From positions 1,736,001 to 1,800,000 of the forward strand of contig NZ_JAFBBY010000001.1 in NCBI RefSeq assembly GCF_016907515.1: a stretch of DNA of 64,000 nt, given 5' to 3'. Below are positions 46,516 to 55,907 of the stretch, in pieces. This stretch comes from Nocardioides nitrophenolicus (GTDB lineage: Bacteria > Actinomycetota > Actinomycetes > Propionibacteriales > Nocardioidaceae). The notes under the pieces were generated by a model. The model was not told where the DNA came from and did no database searches. It saw only the letters and a program-made list of their open reading frames with translations. Within the stretch, counting starts at the first letter, position 1. Each line of letters opens with the position of its first letter. The position numbers and the translations under genes are program-made.

Positions 46516-47598
46516 GTGAGTCACAAGAGCGCCAAGGACTTCTTCCGACCGCTCGCCGTGGGTGCCCCGGACCCGCTGCGCGAGATCCCCGCCCGGCCCA
46601 GCCGCGCGATCCACTTCTTCGACCCCGGCAACGAGAAGATGGCCGCCAAGATCCCGGACATGGTCGGCTCGGTCGACGTGCTGCTGGGCAACCTGGAGGA
46701 CGCCGTCAAGGCCGAGAACAAGGAGATCGCCCGCGCCGGCCTGGTCAAGATCGGGCAGGAGGTCGACTTCGGCCCCACCCAGTTCTGGACCCGGATCAAC
46801 TCGCTCGACTCGCCCTGGGTGCTCGACGACCTGACCACGCTGGTGCCCGCCATCGGCGACAAGCTCGACGTGATCATGGTCCCGAAGGTGCAGGGCGCCG
46901 AGGACATCCACTACGTCGACCGCCTGCTCGCCCAGCTCGAGGCGAAGGCCGGCCTGACCAGGCCGCTGCAGGTGCACGCGATCCTCGAGACCGCACGCGG
47001 TGTGGCCAACATCGAGGAGATCTGCGCCGCGTCGCCGCGGATGCAGGGGCTCTCGCTCGGCCCGGCCGACCTGGCCGCCGACCGCCGGATGAAGACCACC
47101 CGCGTCGGCGGCGGGCACCCCGGCTACCTGGTCCGGCAGGACCCCGAGCGCGGCGACGACGGCGTGCCGCTCTACGACGGCCCCCGCACGACGTACCAGC
47201 AGGACCTGTGGCACTACACGATCGCGCGGATGGTCGACGCCTGCGCGACCCACGGGATCTTCCCGTACTACGGGCCCTTCGGCGACATCAAGGACACGGT
47301 CGCGTGCGAGGACCAGTTCCGCAACGCCTTCCTCCTCGGCTGCGTGGGCGCCTGGTCGCTGCACCCGGTGCAGATCAAGATCGCCAACCAGGTGTTCAGC
47401 CCGAGCGTCGAGGACGTCGCCCATGCCCGCCGGGTCATCGCCGCCATGGGCGACGGCACCGGTGCGGTGATGCTCGACGGCAAGATGGAGGACGACGCCT
47501 CGGTGAAGCAGTGCAAGGTGATGGTCGCGCTGGCCGAGCAGCTCGCCGCGATCGACCCCGACCTGAAGGCCCGCTACGACGCCATCGAGGTGAACTGA
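46516..47598 (+). CDS. HpcH/HpaI-type CoA lyase (L-malyl-CoA/beta-methylmalyl-CoA lyase-like)
   Basis: The product has 360 residues in an HpcH/HpaI aldolase fold: IHFFDPGNEKMAAKIPD, LGNLEDAVKAENKE, MVPKVQGAEDIHYVD, ILETARGVANIEEIC and SLGPADLAADRRM. This layout matches malyl-CoA/methylmalyl-CoA lyases. It would cleave or form C-C bonds with acetyl- or propionyl-CoA and glyoxylate. A GTG start with GTAGG-like upstream sequence is used. The next gene (1 bp away) is a second CoA-lyase-family enzyme. Confidence 0.87.
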   Translation: MSHKSAKDFFRPLAVGAPDPLREIPARPSRAIHFFDPGNEKMAAKIPDMVGSVDVLLGNLEDAVKAENKEIARAGLVKIGQEVDFGPTQFWTRINSLDSPWVLDDLTTLVPAIGDKLDVIMVPKVQGAEDIHYVDRLLAQLEAKAGLTRPLQVHAILETARGVANIEEICAASPRMQGLSLGPADLAADRRMKTTRVGGGHPGYLVRQDPERGDDGVPLYDGPRTTYQQDLWHYTIARMVDACATHGIFPYYGPFGDIKDTVACEDQFRNAFLLGCVGAWSLHPVQIKIANQVFSPSVEDVAHARRVIAAMGDGTGAVMLDGKMEDDASVKQCKVMVALAEQLAAIDPDLKARYDAIEVN

Positions 47599-47599
47599 C

Positions 47600-48466
47600 A
47601 TGACCGACTTCAAGCCCCTGCGCTCGGTCCTCTACATGCCCAGCTCCAACGAGCGGGCGCTGGAGAAGGCCAAGACGCTGCCCGCCGACGCGATCATCTT
47701 CGACCTCGAGGACGCCGTCGCGCCCGACGCGAAGCCGGCCGCCCGCGAGTCCGCCGCGGCCGCCGTCCGCTCCGGTGAGTACGGCGGGCGCCACCTCGTC
47801 ATCCGGGTCAACGGCATCGGCACCGAGTGGCACGACGACGACATCAAGGCGGCGGCCGCGGCCGGCCCGGACGTCGTCCTCGTCCCCAAGGTGAACTCCG
47901 CCGACGAGGTGAAGCAGCTCGTCGCGGCCCTCGAGGCCGCCGGCGCTCCGGCGAAGACCACGCTGTGGGCGATGGTCGAGACGCCGATCGGCATGCTCAA
48001 CGCGCTCTCCATCGCGCAGGCCTCCGACCGGCTCACCGGCTTCGTGATGGGCACCAACGACCTCGTCAAGGAGCTGTACGCCGAGCACGTCCCCGGCCGC
48101 CAGCCGGTGATCACCGGCCTCGGCCTGGCGCTGCTCGCGGCCCGCGCCGCCGGCATCGTGGTCATCGACGGCGTCTACAACGACGTGAAGAACCTCGACG
48201 GCTTCCTCGCCGAGGTCGAGCAGGGCCGCCAGATGGGCTTCGACGGCAAGACCCTGATCCACCCCGGCCAGGTCGAGGGCGCCAACACCGGCTTCGCCCC
48301 CAGCGAGCAGGCCGTCGCGGACGCCCGCGGGCTGATCCAGGCCTGGGAGGACGGGAAGGGCTCCGGCGTGGTCACCTACAACGGCAAGATGGTGGAGAGC
48401 CTCCACGTCGAGTCCGCCGAGCGCACGCTCGCGATCCACGAGGCGATCCAGGCGCTGCAGGCCTGA
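47600..48466 (+). CDS. CitE-type CoA lyase/malyl-CoA thioesterase-like
   Basis: The product has 288 residues. It has the CitE-like pattern: RSVLYMPSSNERALEKAKTLPADAIIFDLEDAVAPD, VRVNGIGTEWHDDD, VVLVPKVNSADEV and KTLIHPGQVEGANTGFAPS. In organisms using the ethylmalonyl-CoA pathway, such a protein hydrolyses malyl-CoA after the lyase acts. The pairing with the previous gene fits that role, but other CitE-type reactions are possible. Confidence 0.8.
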   Translation: MTDFKPLRSVLYMPSSNERALEKAKTLPADAIIFDLEDAVAPDAKPAARESAAAAVRSGEYGGRHLVIRVNGIGTEWHDDDIKAAAAAGPDVVLVPKVNSADEVKQLVAALEAAGAPAKTTLWAMVETPIGMLNALSIAQASDRLTGFVMGTNDLVKELYAEHVPGRQPVITGLGLALLAARAAGIVVIDGVYNDVKNLDGFLAEVEQGRQMGFDGKTLIHPGQVEGANTGFAPSEQAVADARGLIQAWEDGKGSGVVTYNGKMVESLHVESAERTLAIHEAIQALQA

Positions 48467-48480
48467 CCCCGTTCGCCCCC

Positions 48481-48515
48481 ACCGAGCCGGTCCGTCCTCG
48501 ACGGGCCGGCTCGGT
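48481..48515. terminator. GC-rich hairpin between convergent genes
   Basis: ACCGAGCCGG and CCGGCTCGGT form the outer stem and CCGTC/GACGG the inner one, with a single-base offset. It fills most of the 54-bp convergent spacer and probably ends both transcripts. Confidence 0.65.
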
Positions 48516-48520
48516 GCTGG

Positions 48521-49816
48521 TCAGGGCACGGCGGAGCGCTCGCTGCCGACCCAGCGCATCACCGGCGTGGCCAGGGCGCCGTGGACCACGACGGAGGCCA
48601 CGACGGTGAACGCGACCGTCGACCACAGTCCGTCCGCGGCCAGGCCCGGCGCCGCCCCGAGCGCGAAGGCCAGGTAGTAGACCGAGCCGATCCCGCGGAC
48701 GCCGAAGAAGGCCACCGCCGCCCGCTGCGGCCGGTCCAGGCGAGATCCCGAGCCGGCGAGGGCGACCAGGCCCGCGAGTGGCCGCACGACCAGGATCAGG
48801 CCGAGCCCGATGACCAGGCCCCGCCGGTCGAGGTGGTCGAGCAGCCCGCGGCTGAGCGCGATCCCGAGCACGAGCAGCAGGAGCAGGGTCAGCAGCCGCT
48901 CGAGGCGCTCGGTCACCTCGTGCAGGGCCACGTGGTAGTCGTGGGACCGCTCGGCCGACCGGAAGGTCATCGCGCACGCGAACACGCCGAGGAAGCCGTA
49001 GCCGCCCACCAGCTCCGCAAGGCCGTACGCCGTCAGCAGGGCGGCCAGCGAGGTGAGCGCCTCGCCCCGCTCGGCGACCCGCAGCGAGCGGCTCTGCGCG
49101 CGGAACGCCACCCGCGCCAGGCCCCGGCCGACCGCGATGCCGACCGCGACGCCCAGCACGACCTTGCCGACGGCGTACCAGCCCACCCAGGTCACCCAGT
49201 CGACGCCGCCCACCCCGGCCGCCCCGGCTCCGGCCAGCAGCACGGCGGCGTGCACGAACGGGAAGGCGAGGCCGTCGTTGAGCCCGGCCTCGCTGGTGAG
49301 GGCGAACCGCAGCTCGTCGGGCTCGTCGAGCTGGTCCGGGTGCTGCGGGTCGGTCTGCGGACCGGCGACCTGCACGTCGGAGGCGAGGACCGGGTCGGTG
49401 GGCGCGAGCACGGCGCCGAGGAGCAGCGCGGTGGCGAGGCCGAGACCGGTCGCCAGGCCCAGCAGCGTGACGCCCGCGATGCTCAGCGGCATCGCGATCC
49501 CGAGCATCCGCCAGGTCGACGACCAGCTCCGCCACGACGCCCACCGGCCCAGCCGCAGCGGTCGGTCCAGCGCCAGTCCGACCCCCATCAGCGCCACCAG
49601 CACCGCGAGCCCGGCGACGTGCTCGACCAGGGCGCGGTGCCGGACCGGGTCGACGGCCAGCCCGTCGACGAGCGGGGTGCGGCCGAGCCCGATGCCGACC
49701 GCGACCAGCACCATCGGCGCGGACACGGCCCACCGGTCGAGGAGCGCGGGCAGCACGATCGCCACCAGCAGGCTGGCACCCGCGATCAGGTAGACCAGAC
49801 CCACCGTGTCGCCCAT
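48521..49816 (-). CDS. Na+/H+ antiporter (NhaP-type, CPA1)
   Basis: The product has 431 residues and about 12 membrane helices. The FRLALTSEAGLNDGLAFPFVH-like segment carries the paired acidic residues of the CPA1 ion path, and the LLGAVLAPTDPVLASDVQV motif is typical of NhaP. It would exchange Na+ (or K+) for protons for pH and salt balance. No TrkA-C tail is present. It is read from the minus strand and shares no obvious promoter with the SGNH gene behind it. Confidence 0.9.
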   Translation of the reverse strand: MGDTVGLVYLIAGASLLVAIVLPALLDRWAVSAPMVLVAVGIGLGRTPLVDGLAVDPVRHRALVEHVAGLAVLVALMGVGLALDRPLRLGRWASWRSWSSTWRMLGIAMPLSIAGVTLLGLATGLGLATALLLGAVLAPTDPVLASDVQVAGPQTDPQHPDQLDEPDELRFALTSEAGLNDGLAFPFVHAAVLLAGAGAAGVGGVDWVTWVGWYAVGKVVLGVAVGIAVGRGLARVAFRAQSRSLRVAERGEALTSLAALLTAYGLAELVGGYGFLGVFACAMTFRSAERSHDYHVALHEVTERLERLLTLLLLLVLGIALSRGLLDHLDRRGLVIGLGLILVVRPLAGLVALAGSGSRLDRPQRAAVAFFGVRGIGSVYYLAFALGAAPGLAADGLWSTVAFTVVASVVVHGALATPVMRWVGSERSAVP

Positions 49817-49852
49817 GACGGGGCCGTACCCGGTTCGGCCCGGGTCAGCAGG

Positions 49853-50719
49853 TCAGGCCAGCTCCGCGACCAGCAGGTCGGTGACGACCGTCTGCTCCTG
49901 CGCGTAGGGGTGGTACTCCAGCGCGGGCTGCGCGGGGATCAGGCCGGCGATCCAGGGGTCGGTGGCGCAGATGTCGTGGCCGTCGGTCGCCGCCCAGACG
50001 TCGACGTACGTCGCCCCGGCCTGGTCCGCCGCCGCGGCCAGGGCGTCGTTGACCCGGCTGATGTAGTCACGGGCGAAGGGATAGTCGCCGCGGGCGAGTG
50101 GCAGCAGCGCGCACGTTCCGCTCTCGGGGAAGGCCGCGGGATAGCCGACCACCACGATCCGGGCCTTCGGCGCCCGCTCCGCGATCGCCGCGAGCACGTC
50201 GGCCATCCGGCCCGGCAGCTTGGCGAGATGGCGCTCGGCCTTGACCCGGAAGGGCGCCCCTTCGGCCGTGCACGGCGCCCCGGCCCGGTCCTCGACCGCC
50301 TTGCCGACGCAGGTCGTCATCAGCTCGGCGAACACCTTGCCGTCGTTGCCGCCGATCCCGATCGTGACCAGGTCGGTGTCGGCACCGAGCGCGTCGAGCT
50401 GGGGCGGCACCGGCTCACCGTTCGGCGGCGTCTGGGACCCGGCCAGGTCGGCGGTGGTCGCGCCACCGCAGGTCACGTCGGTCAGGTCGAGACCGAGCCG
50501 CTCGGCCAGCCGGTGGGGGTAGTTGCCCTGGGTCTGCTCGCAGCCGACCGCCCCGCTGCTCGGGCCGAGCCGCGGCCCGGCCGCGTAGGAGTCGCCCAGG
50601 GCGACGTACGACGCCCCGCGGGGCACCGCGCCCGACCGGTCGAGCTTGGACTTCGGCGGATCGGAGCAGCCCGCGAGCAGGAGCGCGGCCACGACCAGGA
50701 CCGAGGCGGCACGCCTCAT
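49853..50719 (-). CDS. SGNH/GDSL-type lipase, lipoprotein
   Basis: The product has 288 residues. The signal MRRAASVLVVAALLLAGCSD has a lipobox Cys (about residue 18). The SGNH blocks are present: SYVALGDSYAAGP (catalytic Ser), GGATTADL, TIGIGGNDGKVF (Asn) and YHPYAQEQ (His). It should be tethered outside the cell membrane and cleave esters. Cys residues between the blocks suggest two or three disulfides. It is 4 bp downstream of the PucR gene on the same strand. Confidence 0.9.
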   Translation of the reverse strand: MRRAASVLVVAALLLAGCSDPPKSKLDRSGAVPRGASYVALGDSYAAGPRLGPSSGAVGCEQTQGNYPHRLAERLGLDLTDVTCGGATTADLAGSQTPPNGEPVPPQLDALGADTDLVTIGIGGNDGKVFAELMTTCVGKAVEDRAGAPCTAEGAPFRVKAERHLAKLPGRMADVLAAIAERAPKARIVVVGYPAAFPESGTCALLPLARGDYPFARDYISRVNDALAAAADQAGATYVDVWAATDGHDICATDPWIAGLIPAQPALEYHPYAQEQTVVTDLLVAELA

Positions 50720-50723
50720 CTGC

Positions 50724-51902
50724 TCACCCCTCTCCTAGCGCGATGGTCAGCGCTAGGACCGTATCGGGATCCTCCAACCGCTCGCCGTAGAGCTCACGGA
50801 TCTGGCTCATCCGGTACCTGATCGTCTGGGGGTGCACGAACAGCGCCGCGGCCACGTCGTCGCGCCGACCCTGGTGCAGCAGCCAGGAGCGCAGCGTCTC
50901 GCGCAGCTTGGCGGCGGCGGCGGGACGCAGCTCGTCGAGGGGGGCGAGGGCGACCGCGCGCAGGTCGGCCAGGGCCTGGGGATCGGCGGTCAGCACCAGT
51001 CGGGGCAGGTGGCGCTCGGTGTCGCCGGTCAGGGCGAGGGCGCGGGCCCGCAGCGCCCGGTCGTACGACGAGCGCACCTCCAGCCACGGCCGCGGCGGAC
51101 CGACCACGCAGTCGCGGCCCTGCACCGAGCGCAGCAGGGGCGCGCGCCGGCGGTCGTGGGCGTCGGGGACGAGCAGCAGCGCGGCGCCGTCGAGCTCCGG
51201 CAGGTCGCTGGCCTGGATGGTGCCGCGGCGCAGCGACTGCTGGAGCGACCCGGCCTGGGACTCGGGGACGATCACCGCGGTGAGGGTCGCGGGCGGCACC
51301 CACTCCGCACGCTCGGCGGCGAGCAGGACGCTCGCCTCGGGGGCCCCGGTCAGCAGCTGGCGGGCCAGTCGCTCCATCATCCGCTGGCGGACCCGGCCCT
51401 CGGTGGCGGTCTCGTCCTGGTGCCCGGCGACGCAGGCCGCGGACAGCTCGTCGATGTAGGCGAAGACCAGTGCCGCGAAGGAGGCCATCGTGGCCGGCTC
51501 CATGCCCTCCTCGACCGCGCGGGCGGACAGCCGCTGCCAGCACACCCGGGCGCCGATCCGGAACGCCGAGAGCAGCGCGTCGGTGCTGCGCCCGCTGCGC
51601 GCCTCGCCCCGGCCGAGCTGGTAGGCGCCGTCGACCGCGGAGGCGCGCGGGGCGAGCGCGTCCGGACCGCGCCGGTCGCTGGTGAGGGAGAGGAAGCCGC
51701 CGAGCGCGACCTGCACCGCGCCGCGGATGGTCTCGCCCATCGGGCCGCCGAAGGCGTCCTCGTAGGCCGGCACGTCGCGGATGATCTGGTCGACCACGTC
51801 GTCGGCGACGGCGGCGAGCTCGGCGCGGATCGCGGAGACCGTCGCCGGCGGCAGCAGCACCCGCTCGTCGGTCCCGGCCTGAGGCAGCACCCGACGCGCC
51901 AT
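50724..51902 (-). CDS. PucR-family transcriptional regulator
   Basis: The product has 392 residues. The C-terminal helix-turn-helix is RDDVAAALFVHPQTIRYRMSQIRELYGERL, and the N-terminal part (about 1-260) is a helical sensor. An ATG at 51902 is chosen; an upstream ATG at 51932 would add 10 residues. It is divergent from the reductase-desaturase pair, so it may control it and the SGNH lipase. A weak inverted repeat TTTGT...ACAAA lies at 51915-51933. Confidence 0.85.
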   Translation of the reverse strand: MARRVLPQAGTDERVLLPPATVSAIRAELAAVADDVVDQIIRDVPAYEDAFGGPMGETIRGAVQVALGGFLSLTSDRRGPDALAPRASAVDGAYQLGRGEARSGRSTDALLSAFRIGARVCWQRLSARAVEEGMEPATMASFAALVFAYIDELSAACVAGHQDETATEGRVRQRMMERLARQLLTGAPEASVLLAAERAEWVPPATLTAVIVPESQAGSLQQSLRRGTIQASDLPELDGAALLLVPDAHDRRRAPLLRSVQGRDCVVGPPRPWLEVRSSYDRALRARALALTGDTERHLPRLVLTADPQALADLRAVALAPLDELRPAAAAKLRETLRSWLLHQGRRDDVAAALFVHPQTIRYRMSQIRELYGERLEDPDTVLALTIALGEG

Positions 51903-51997
51903 CACGGCCCCCTCTTTGTCTCTGTCGAACAAAACCGGGGAGTAGATTCACCGGCTCTGGTCATGAGTTTAGCGTTCCTGGCTGGGACTCTAGACGT

Positions 51998-53152
51998 GTG
52001 AGTACGACGACCGCCGCCCCTGACGCGGCCGCCCGGACCGGACGGCTCCGCACCGGCCTCCGCTCGCTCCTCGACGCCGCCGTCACGCCCTTGAGCGTCG
52101 ACGACCTGCTCGACCACTTCGCCCCACTGCGCCCCGGCGCCGCCGTCGGCCTCCAGGGCCGGATCGTCTCGGTGCGCAAGGAGACCGCCGACGCCGCCAC
52201 CCTGGTGATCAAGCCCGGTCGCGACTGGGCCGGCCACATCCCCGGGCAGTACGTCCGGGTCGGCGTCGACGTCGACGGCGTGCGACTGTGGCGCACCTAC
52301 TCGCTGACCCACGGCCCGCGCCGCGACGGCCACATCTCGATCACCGTCAAGGCGATCCCCGACGGCGCCGTCTCGCAGCACCTCGTCCGCGACGCCCGCG
52401 CCGGCCAGCTGGTCCAGCTCGCCCAGGCCGAGGGCGACTTCGTGCTGGCCCCGCCCGTCGCGGGCCGCCGGCAGAAGCTGCTGCTGGTCACCGCCGGCTC
52501 CGGGATCACCCCGGTCATCGGCATGCTGCGCAACCTCTACTCGCGCAACCAGGACGCCCACGACGCGGCCCGCGCGGCCTACGACATCGTGCTCGTGCAC
52601 TCCGCCATGAAGCGCGACGAGGTGATCTTCGGCAACGAGCTGCGTGCCCACGCCGAGGCCGGCCGACTGCGCCTGATCGAGCGGCACACCGACACCGACG
52701 GCCTGCTCACCACCGCCGACCTCGAGACCGAGGTCCCCGACCTGGCCGAGCGCACGGCGTACGCCTGCGGCCCGGCGGGCCTCCTCGACACGCTCGAGGC
52801 CTACTACGACGAGCAGCGGCTGACCCTCCACACCGAGCGCTTCCGCCCGACCGTCGTCGACGTGGCCGCCGAGGGCGGCACGCTCACCTTCGCCGGCGCC
52901 TCCGCCGCGAGCGTCGAGACCGACGGCAGCGTCCCGATCCTCGACGCCGCCGAGTCGGCCGGCGTGCTGATGCCGAGCGGCTGCCGGATGGGCATCTGCA
53001 TGGGCTGCGTGCTGCCGATGAGGTCCGGTGCCGTGCGCGACCTGCGCAACGGCGAGCTCACCGTCGCCGTCCCCGGGGAGACCCACCCCGACGGCGTGAA
53101 GATCCAGACCTGCATCAGCGCCGCCGCCGGCGACTGCACCTTCGACCACTGA
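51998..53152 (+). CDS. Ferredoxin reductase with [2Fe-2S] domain
   Basis: The product has 384 residues. The FAD-binding motif is RVGVDVDGVRLWRTYSLTHGPR, NADH binding is LLVTAGSGITPVIGML, and the C-terminal [2Fe-2S] cluster has Cys residues in GCRMGICMGCVLPM and IQTCISAA. This arrangement matches the reductase (Rv3230c-like) that feeds electrons to membrane fatty acid desaturases. The GTG start lies 95 bp from the divergent PucR gene. The desaturase follows 37 bp later. Confidence 0.92.
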   Translation: MSTTTAAPDAAARTGRLRTGLRSLLDAAVTPLSVDDLLDHFAPLRPGAAVGLQGRIVSVRKETADAATLVIKPGRDWAGHIPGQYVRVGVDVDGVRLWRTYSLTHGPRRDGHISITVKAIPDGAVSQHLVRDARAGQLVQLAQAEGDFVLAPPVAGRRQKLLLVTAGSGITPVIGMLRNLYSRNQDAHDAARAAYDIVLVHSAMKRDEVIFGNELRAHAEAGRLRLIERHTDTDGLLTTADLETEVPDLAERTAYACGPAGLLDTLEAYYDEQRLTLHTERFRPTVVDVAAEGGTLTFAGASAASVETDGSVPILDAAESAGVLMPSGCRMGICMGCVLPMRSGAVRDLRNGELTVAVPGETHPDGVKIQTCISAAAGDCTFDH

Positions 53153-53189
53153 GAACCCGAGAGACCCGAGAGACGCCGAGGACCCCACG

Positions 53190-54431
53190 ATGACGACGAT
53201 CACCAACAAGGCCCAGAACCCCACCGCGCACCTCTCCCCCGAGCAGATCGAGGCGCTCGGCGCCGAGCTCGACGCGATCCGCCAAGAGGTGCTCGACGCC
53301 CGCGGCGAGAAGGACGCGGCGTACATCCGGCGCATGGTCGACGTCCAGCGCAAGCTGGAGCTCGCCTCCCGCGCGACCCTGCTCGTCAGCATCTTCCCGC
53401 CGGCCTGGATCGCCGGCACCGTCGGCCTGTCGGTGGCCAAGATCCTCGAGAACATGGAGATCGGCCACAACGTCATGCACGGCCAGTGGGACTGGATGCG
53501 CGACCCCAAGATCCACTCCACCACCTGGGAGTGGGACAACGCCTCGACCGCCGACGGCTGGAAGCACTCCCACAACGAGGTGCACCACACCTACACCAAC
53601 ATCGTCGGCAAGGACAACGACCTCGGCTACGGCATCATGCGCGTCGACGAGGAGCAGCGGTGGTACCCGCTCTACCTCGCGCAGCCGCTGTGGAACTTCA
53701 TCAACGCCTGCTTCTTCGAGTACGGCATCGCGGCCTACGACCTCGAGCTGGGCCGCAACCTGCGCACCCCCAAGGAGAAGCGCAGCGAGAAGTTCAAGAC
53801 CGACCTCGCCAAGACGCTGCGGAAGATCCGCAAGCAGGCCACCAAGGACTACGTCGTCAACCCGGCCCTGGCGCTGCCGACCGGCTCCTTCCTGCCGGCC
53901 CTCGCCGCCAACTTCACCGCCAACGTGGTGCGCAACCTGTGGTCGCACTCCGTCATCATGTGCGGCCACTTCCCCGAGGGCGTGGAGACCTTCGAGCTGA
54001 AGTCGATCCCGGAGAAGGAGACCCGGGGCGAGTGGTACCTGCGCCAGATGCTCGGCTCCGCCAACATCTCCGGCTCCAAGCTGATGCACATCATGACCGG
54101 CAACCTCTCCCACCAGATCGAGCACCACCTCTTCCCCGACCTCCCGAGCAGCAGGTACGCCGAGGTGGCCCCGAAGGTGCGGGCCGTGTTCGAGAAGTAC
54201 GGCCTCAACTACCACGCCGCCCCGCTCCCCCAGCAGGTCTACAGCGCCTGGCACCGCGTGGTCCGGCTGTCCTTCCCCAACGGCTGGCTGGCCACCACCA
54301 ACGCGAAGAACCTGCCCTCCCAGCTCAAGCTGCTCTACGCCATGACCACGGCCGACAAGCGCAAGCGCCGGGTGATGCAGCGGCTGCTCGAGAGCGCGGC
54401 GGCCAAGAAGGAGATGGTCACGGCGGCCTGA
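53190..54431 (+). CDS. Acyl-CoA/acyl-lipid fatty acid desaturase
   Basis: The product has 413 residues. The three His boxes of membrane desaturases are clear: GHNVMH, HSHNEVHHTY and HQIEHHLFPDLPS. Hydrophobic helices span the regions around residues 60-90 and 220-260. It would introduce a cis double bond (for example stearoyl to oleoyl) using electrons from the reductase upstream. The order reductase then desaturase recalls the mycobacterial Rv3230c-DesA3 pair, though the operon here is in the same sense with a 37-bp gap. Confidence 0.92.
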   Translation: MTTITNKAQNPTAHLSPEQIEALGAELDAIRQEVLDARGEKDAAYIRRMVDVQRKLELASRATLLVSIFPPAWIAGTVGLSVAKILENMEIGHNVMHGQWDWMRDPKIHSTTWEWDNASTADGWKHSHNEVHHTYTNIVGKDNDLGYGIMRVDEEQRWYPLYLAQPLWNFINACFFEYGIAAYDLELGRNLRTPKEKRSEKFKTDLAKTLRKIRKQATKDYVVNPALALPTGSFLPALAANFTANVVRNLWSHSVIMCGHFPEGVETFELKSIPEKETRGEWYLRQMLGSANISGSKLMHIMTGNLSHQIEHHLFPDLPSSRYAEVAPKVRAVFEKYGLNYHAAPLPQQVYSAWHRVVRLSFPNGWLATTNAKNLPSQLKLLYAMTTADKRKRRVMQRLLESAAAKKEMVTAA

Positions 54432-54446
54432 GCGTCGTGGCACGTG

Positions 54447-54487
54447 ACCTGCTCTCGGCACGCACCAGCTGCGTGCCGACAGCAGGT
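54447..54487. terminator. Hairpin after the desaturase gene
   Basis: Arms of 18 bp (54447-54464 and 54470-54487) match at 17 positions around a 5-base loop. It lies 15 bp after the stop and 56 bp before the crotonase start. A terminator or mRNA 3'-end structure is probable. Confidence 0.65.
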
Positions 54488-54543
54488 ATCGCTCCGTCCG
54501 GGTGACGCGCGGGCTCCGGTTACCTGCGGGTAGCATCAGGGCC

Positions 54544-55350
54544 ATGAGCACCCGCGAGCGTCAGGTCAGCTGCACCATCACCGACGGCATCGCCCGCGTC
54601 CGGCTGGACCGTCCCGACAAGCTCAACGCGCTCACGCTCGGCATCCTCGACGACCTGGTCTCGACCGCTCACGCGCTGCGCCGCGACAAGACGCTGCGCG
54701 CCGTGGTGATCAGCGGCGAGGGCGACGCGTTCTGCGCGGGACTCGACTTCGCGTCAGTGCTGCGTGACCCGGCCGGGGTCGCCAAGGCGTTCGTGCCGCG
54801 CCCGCTGCGCGGCACCAACACCTTCCAGGAGGCGCCGTGGGCCTTCCGACGGATCCCGGTGCCGGTGATCGCCGCCGTCCACGGCCACTGCCTCGGCGGA
54901 GGCCTGCAGATCGCGCTCGCCGCCGACTTCCGGATCGCCACCCCCGACTCGCGGTGGTCGGTGCTCGAGGGCAAGTGGGGGCTGATCCCCGACATGTCCG
55001 GCATCCAGGCGCTCAAGGAGCTGGTCGGCATCGACCAGGCCAAGCTGCTCACCATGACCGCCGAGGTCTTCGACGGCTCCCGCGCGAAGGAGCTCGGCCT
55101 GGTCACCCGCCTCGACAACGACCCGCTCGCCGGCGCCCTGCGCCTCGCCGACGAGCTCGCGCAGAAGTCCCCCGACGCGCTGGCCGCCGCCAAGCGGCTC
55201 TTCAACGACACCTGGAGCGCCTCGCCGCGCCGTACCTTCGCCCGGGAGCGGGTCGAGCAGGCCTTCCTGCTGGCCGCGCGCAACACCAAGGCCGCTCGCG
55301 AGGCGGCGTTCCAGAAGGCCGACGCGGTCTACGGCCCGCGCGGCCGCTGA
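54544..55350 (+). CDS. Crotonase/enoyl-CoA hydratase family protein
   Basis: The product has 268 residues. The crotonase core is present: RLDRPDKLNALTLGILDDL, GDAFCAGLDFASVL, VIAAVHGHCLGGGLQIALAADFRIATPD (oxyanion-hole loops) and GLIPDMSGIQALKELVG. The Glu/Asp pair of a true hydratase is not complete, so an isomerase or hydrolase is possible. It starts at ATG 54544, and its start region has a TAGCAT-like -10. Confidence 0.85.
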   Translation: MSTRERQVSCTITDGIARVRLDRPDKLNALTLGILDDLVSTAHALRRDKTLRAVVISGEGDAFCAGLDFASVLRDPAGVAKAFVPRPLRGTNTFQEAPWAFRRIPVPVIAAVHGHCLGGGLQIALAADFRIATPDSRWSVLEGKWGLIPDMSGIQALKELVGIDQAKLLTMTAEVFDGSRAKELGLVTRLDNDPLAGALRLADELAQKSPDALAAAKRLFNDTWSASPRRTFARERVEQAFLLAARNTKAAREAAFQKADAVYGPRGR

Positions 55351-55481
55351 CACCCTGGCCCGGTCGGGTCAGCTCCTGGCCCATCGGGACCACTTCGGTT
55401 CGGGCCCGAACGGCCGATGAGTCCGGTACGCCGGCCGGGTCATCCTGGTCAGGCACCAACCCCGCCGAGAGGAGGCCGGCC

Positions 55482-55622
55482 ATGGACCGCACCGAGCACC
55501 TCAGCCACGACCTGCCGTGCCTGGCCTGCGGGCACGCCGTACACACCTACCTGGCGTGCAGCGACACCTGCGACTGCGCGCCGACGGTGCTGCCCGGCTC
55601 GGCCGCGCTCGCGATGGCCTGA
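55482..55622 (+). CDS. Cys-rich microprotein (copy 1, 46 residues)
   Basis: The product starts MDRTEHLSHDLPCLACGHAV and continues HTYLACSDTCDCAPTVLPGS. The pattern CxxCxHxxH...CxxxCxC suggests metal binding (zinc-ribbon-like) but is not a family I recognise. It has GAGAGGAGG upstream. It is paralogous to the protein at 56016-56183 and brackets the DUF1294 gene. These small genes are too short for ordinary ORF filters. Confidence 0.7.
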   Translation: MDRTEHLSHDLPCLACGHAVHTYLACSDTCDCAPTVLPGSAALAMA

Positions 55623-55634
55623 CACCCTCGCTGC

Positions 55635-55907
55635 GTGCTCCTCGCCCTCGCCGCGTCGTACGTCGTCCTCAGCGTGGTCTCGCTCGCCCTCTACGGCGCC
55701 GACAAGCGCGCCGCCCGGCGCGGCACCTGGCGCACCCGCGAGTCGACGCTCCACCTGGTCGCCCTCGCCGGCGGCTGGCCCGGCGCCCTCGCCGGTCGCC
55801 GCCTGTTCCACCACAAGACCCGCAAGCAGCCCTTCGTCGCCGTCCTGTGGCTGACCGTCGTGCTCAACTGCGCGGGCGTCGCCGCGCTGCTCGCCACCCT
55901 CGGCTGA
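55635..55907 (+). CDS. DUF1294 membrane protein
   Basis: The product has 90 residues. Two or three membrane helices (about 1-20, 38-52 and 68-88) flank the conserved YGADKRAARRGTWRTRESTLHLVALAGGWPGALAGRRLFHHKTRKQPF. This is the DUF1294 signature, of unknown function, elsewhere sometimes fused to cold-shock domains. The GTG start is 12 bp after the first microprotein's stop. Confidence 0.87.
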   Translation: MLLALAASYVVLSVVSLALYGADKRAARRGTWRTRESTLHLVALAGGWPGALAGRRLFHHKTRKQPFVAVLWLTVVLNCAGVAALLATLG

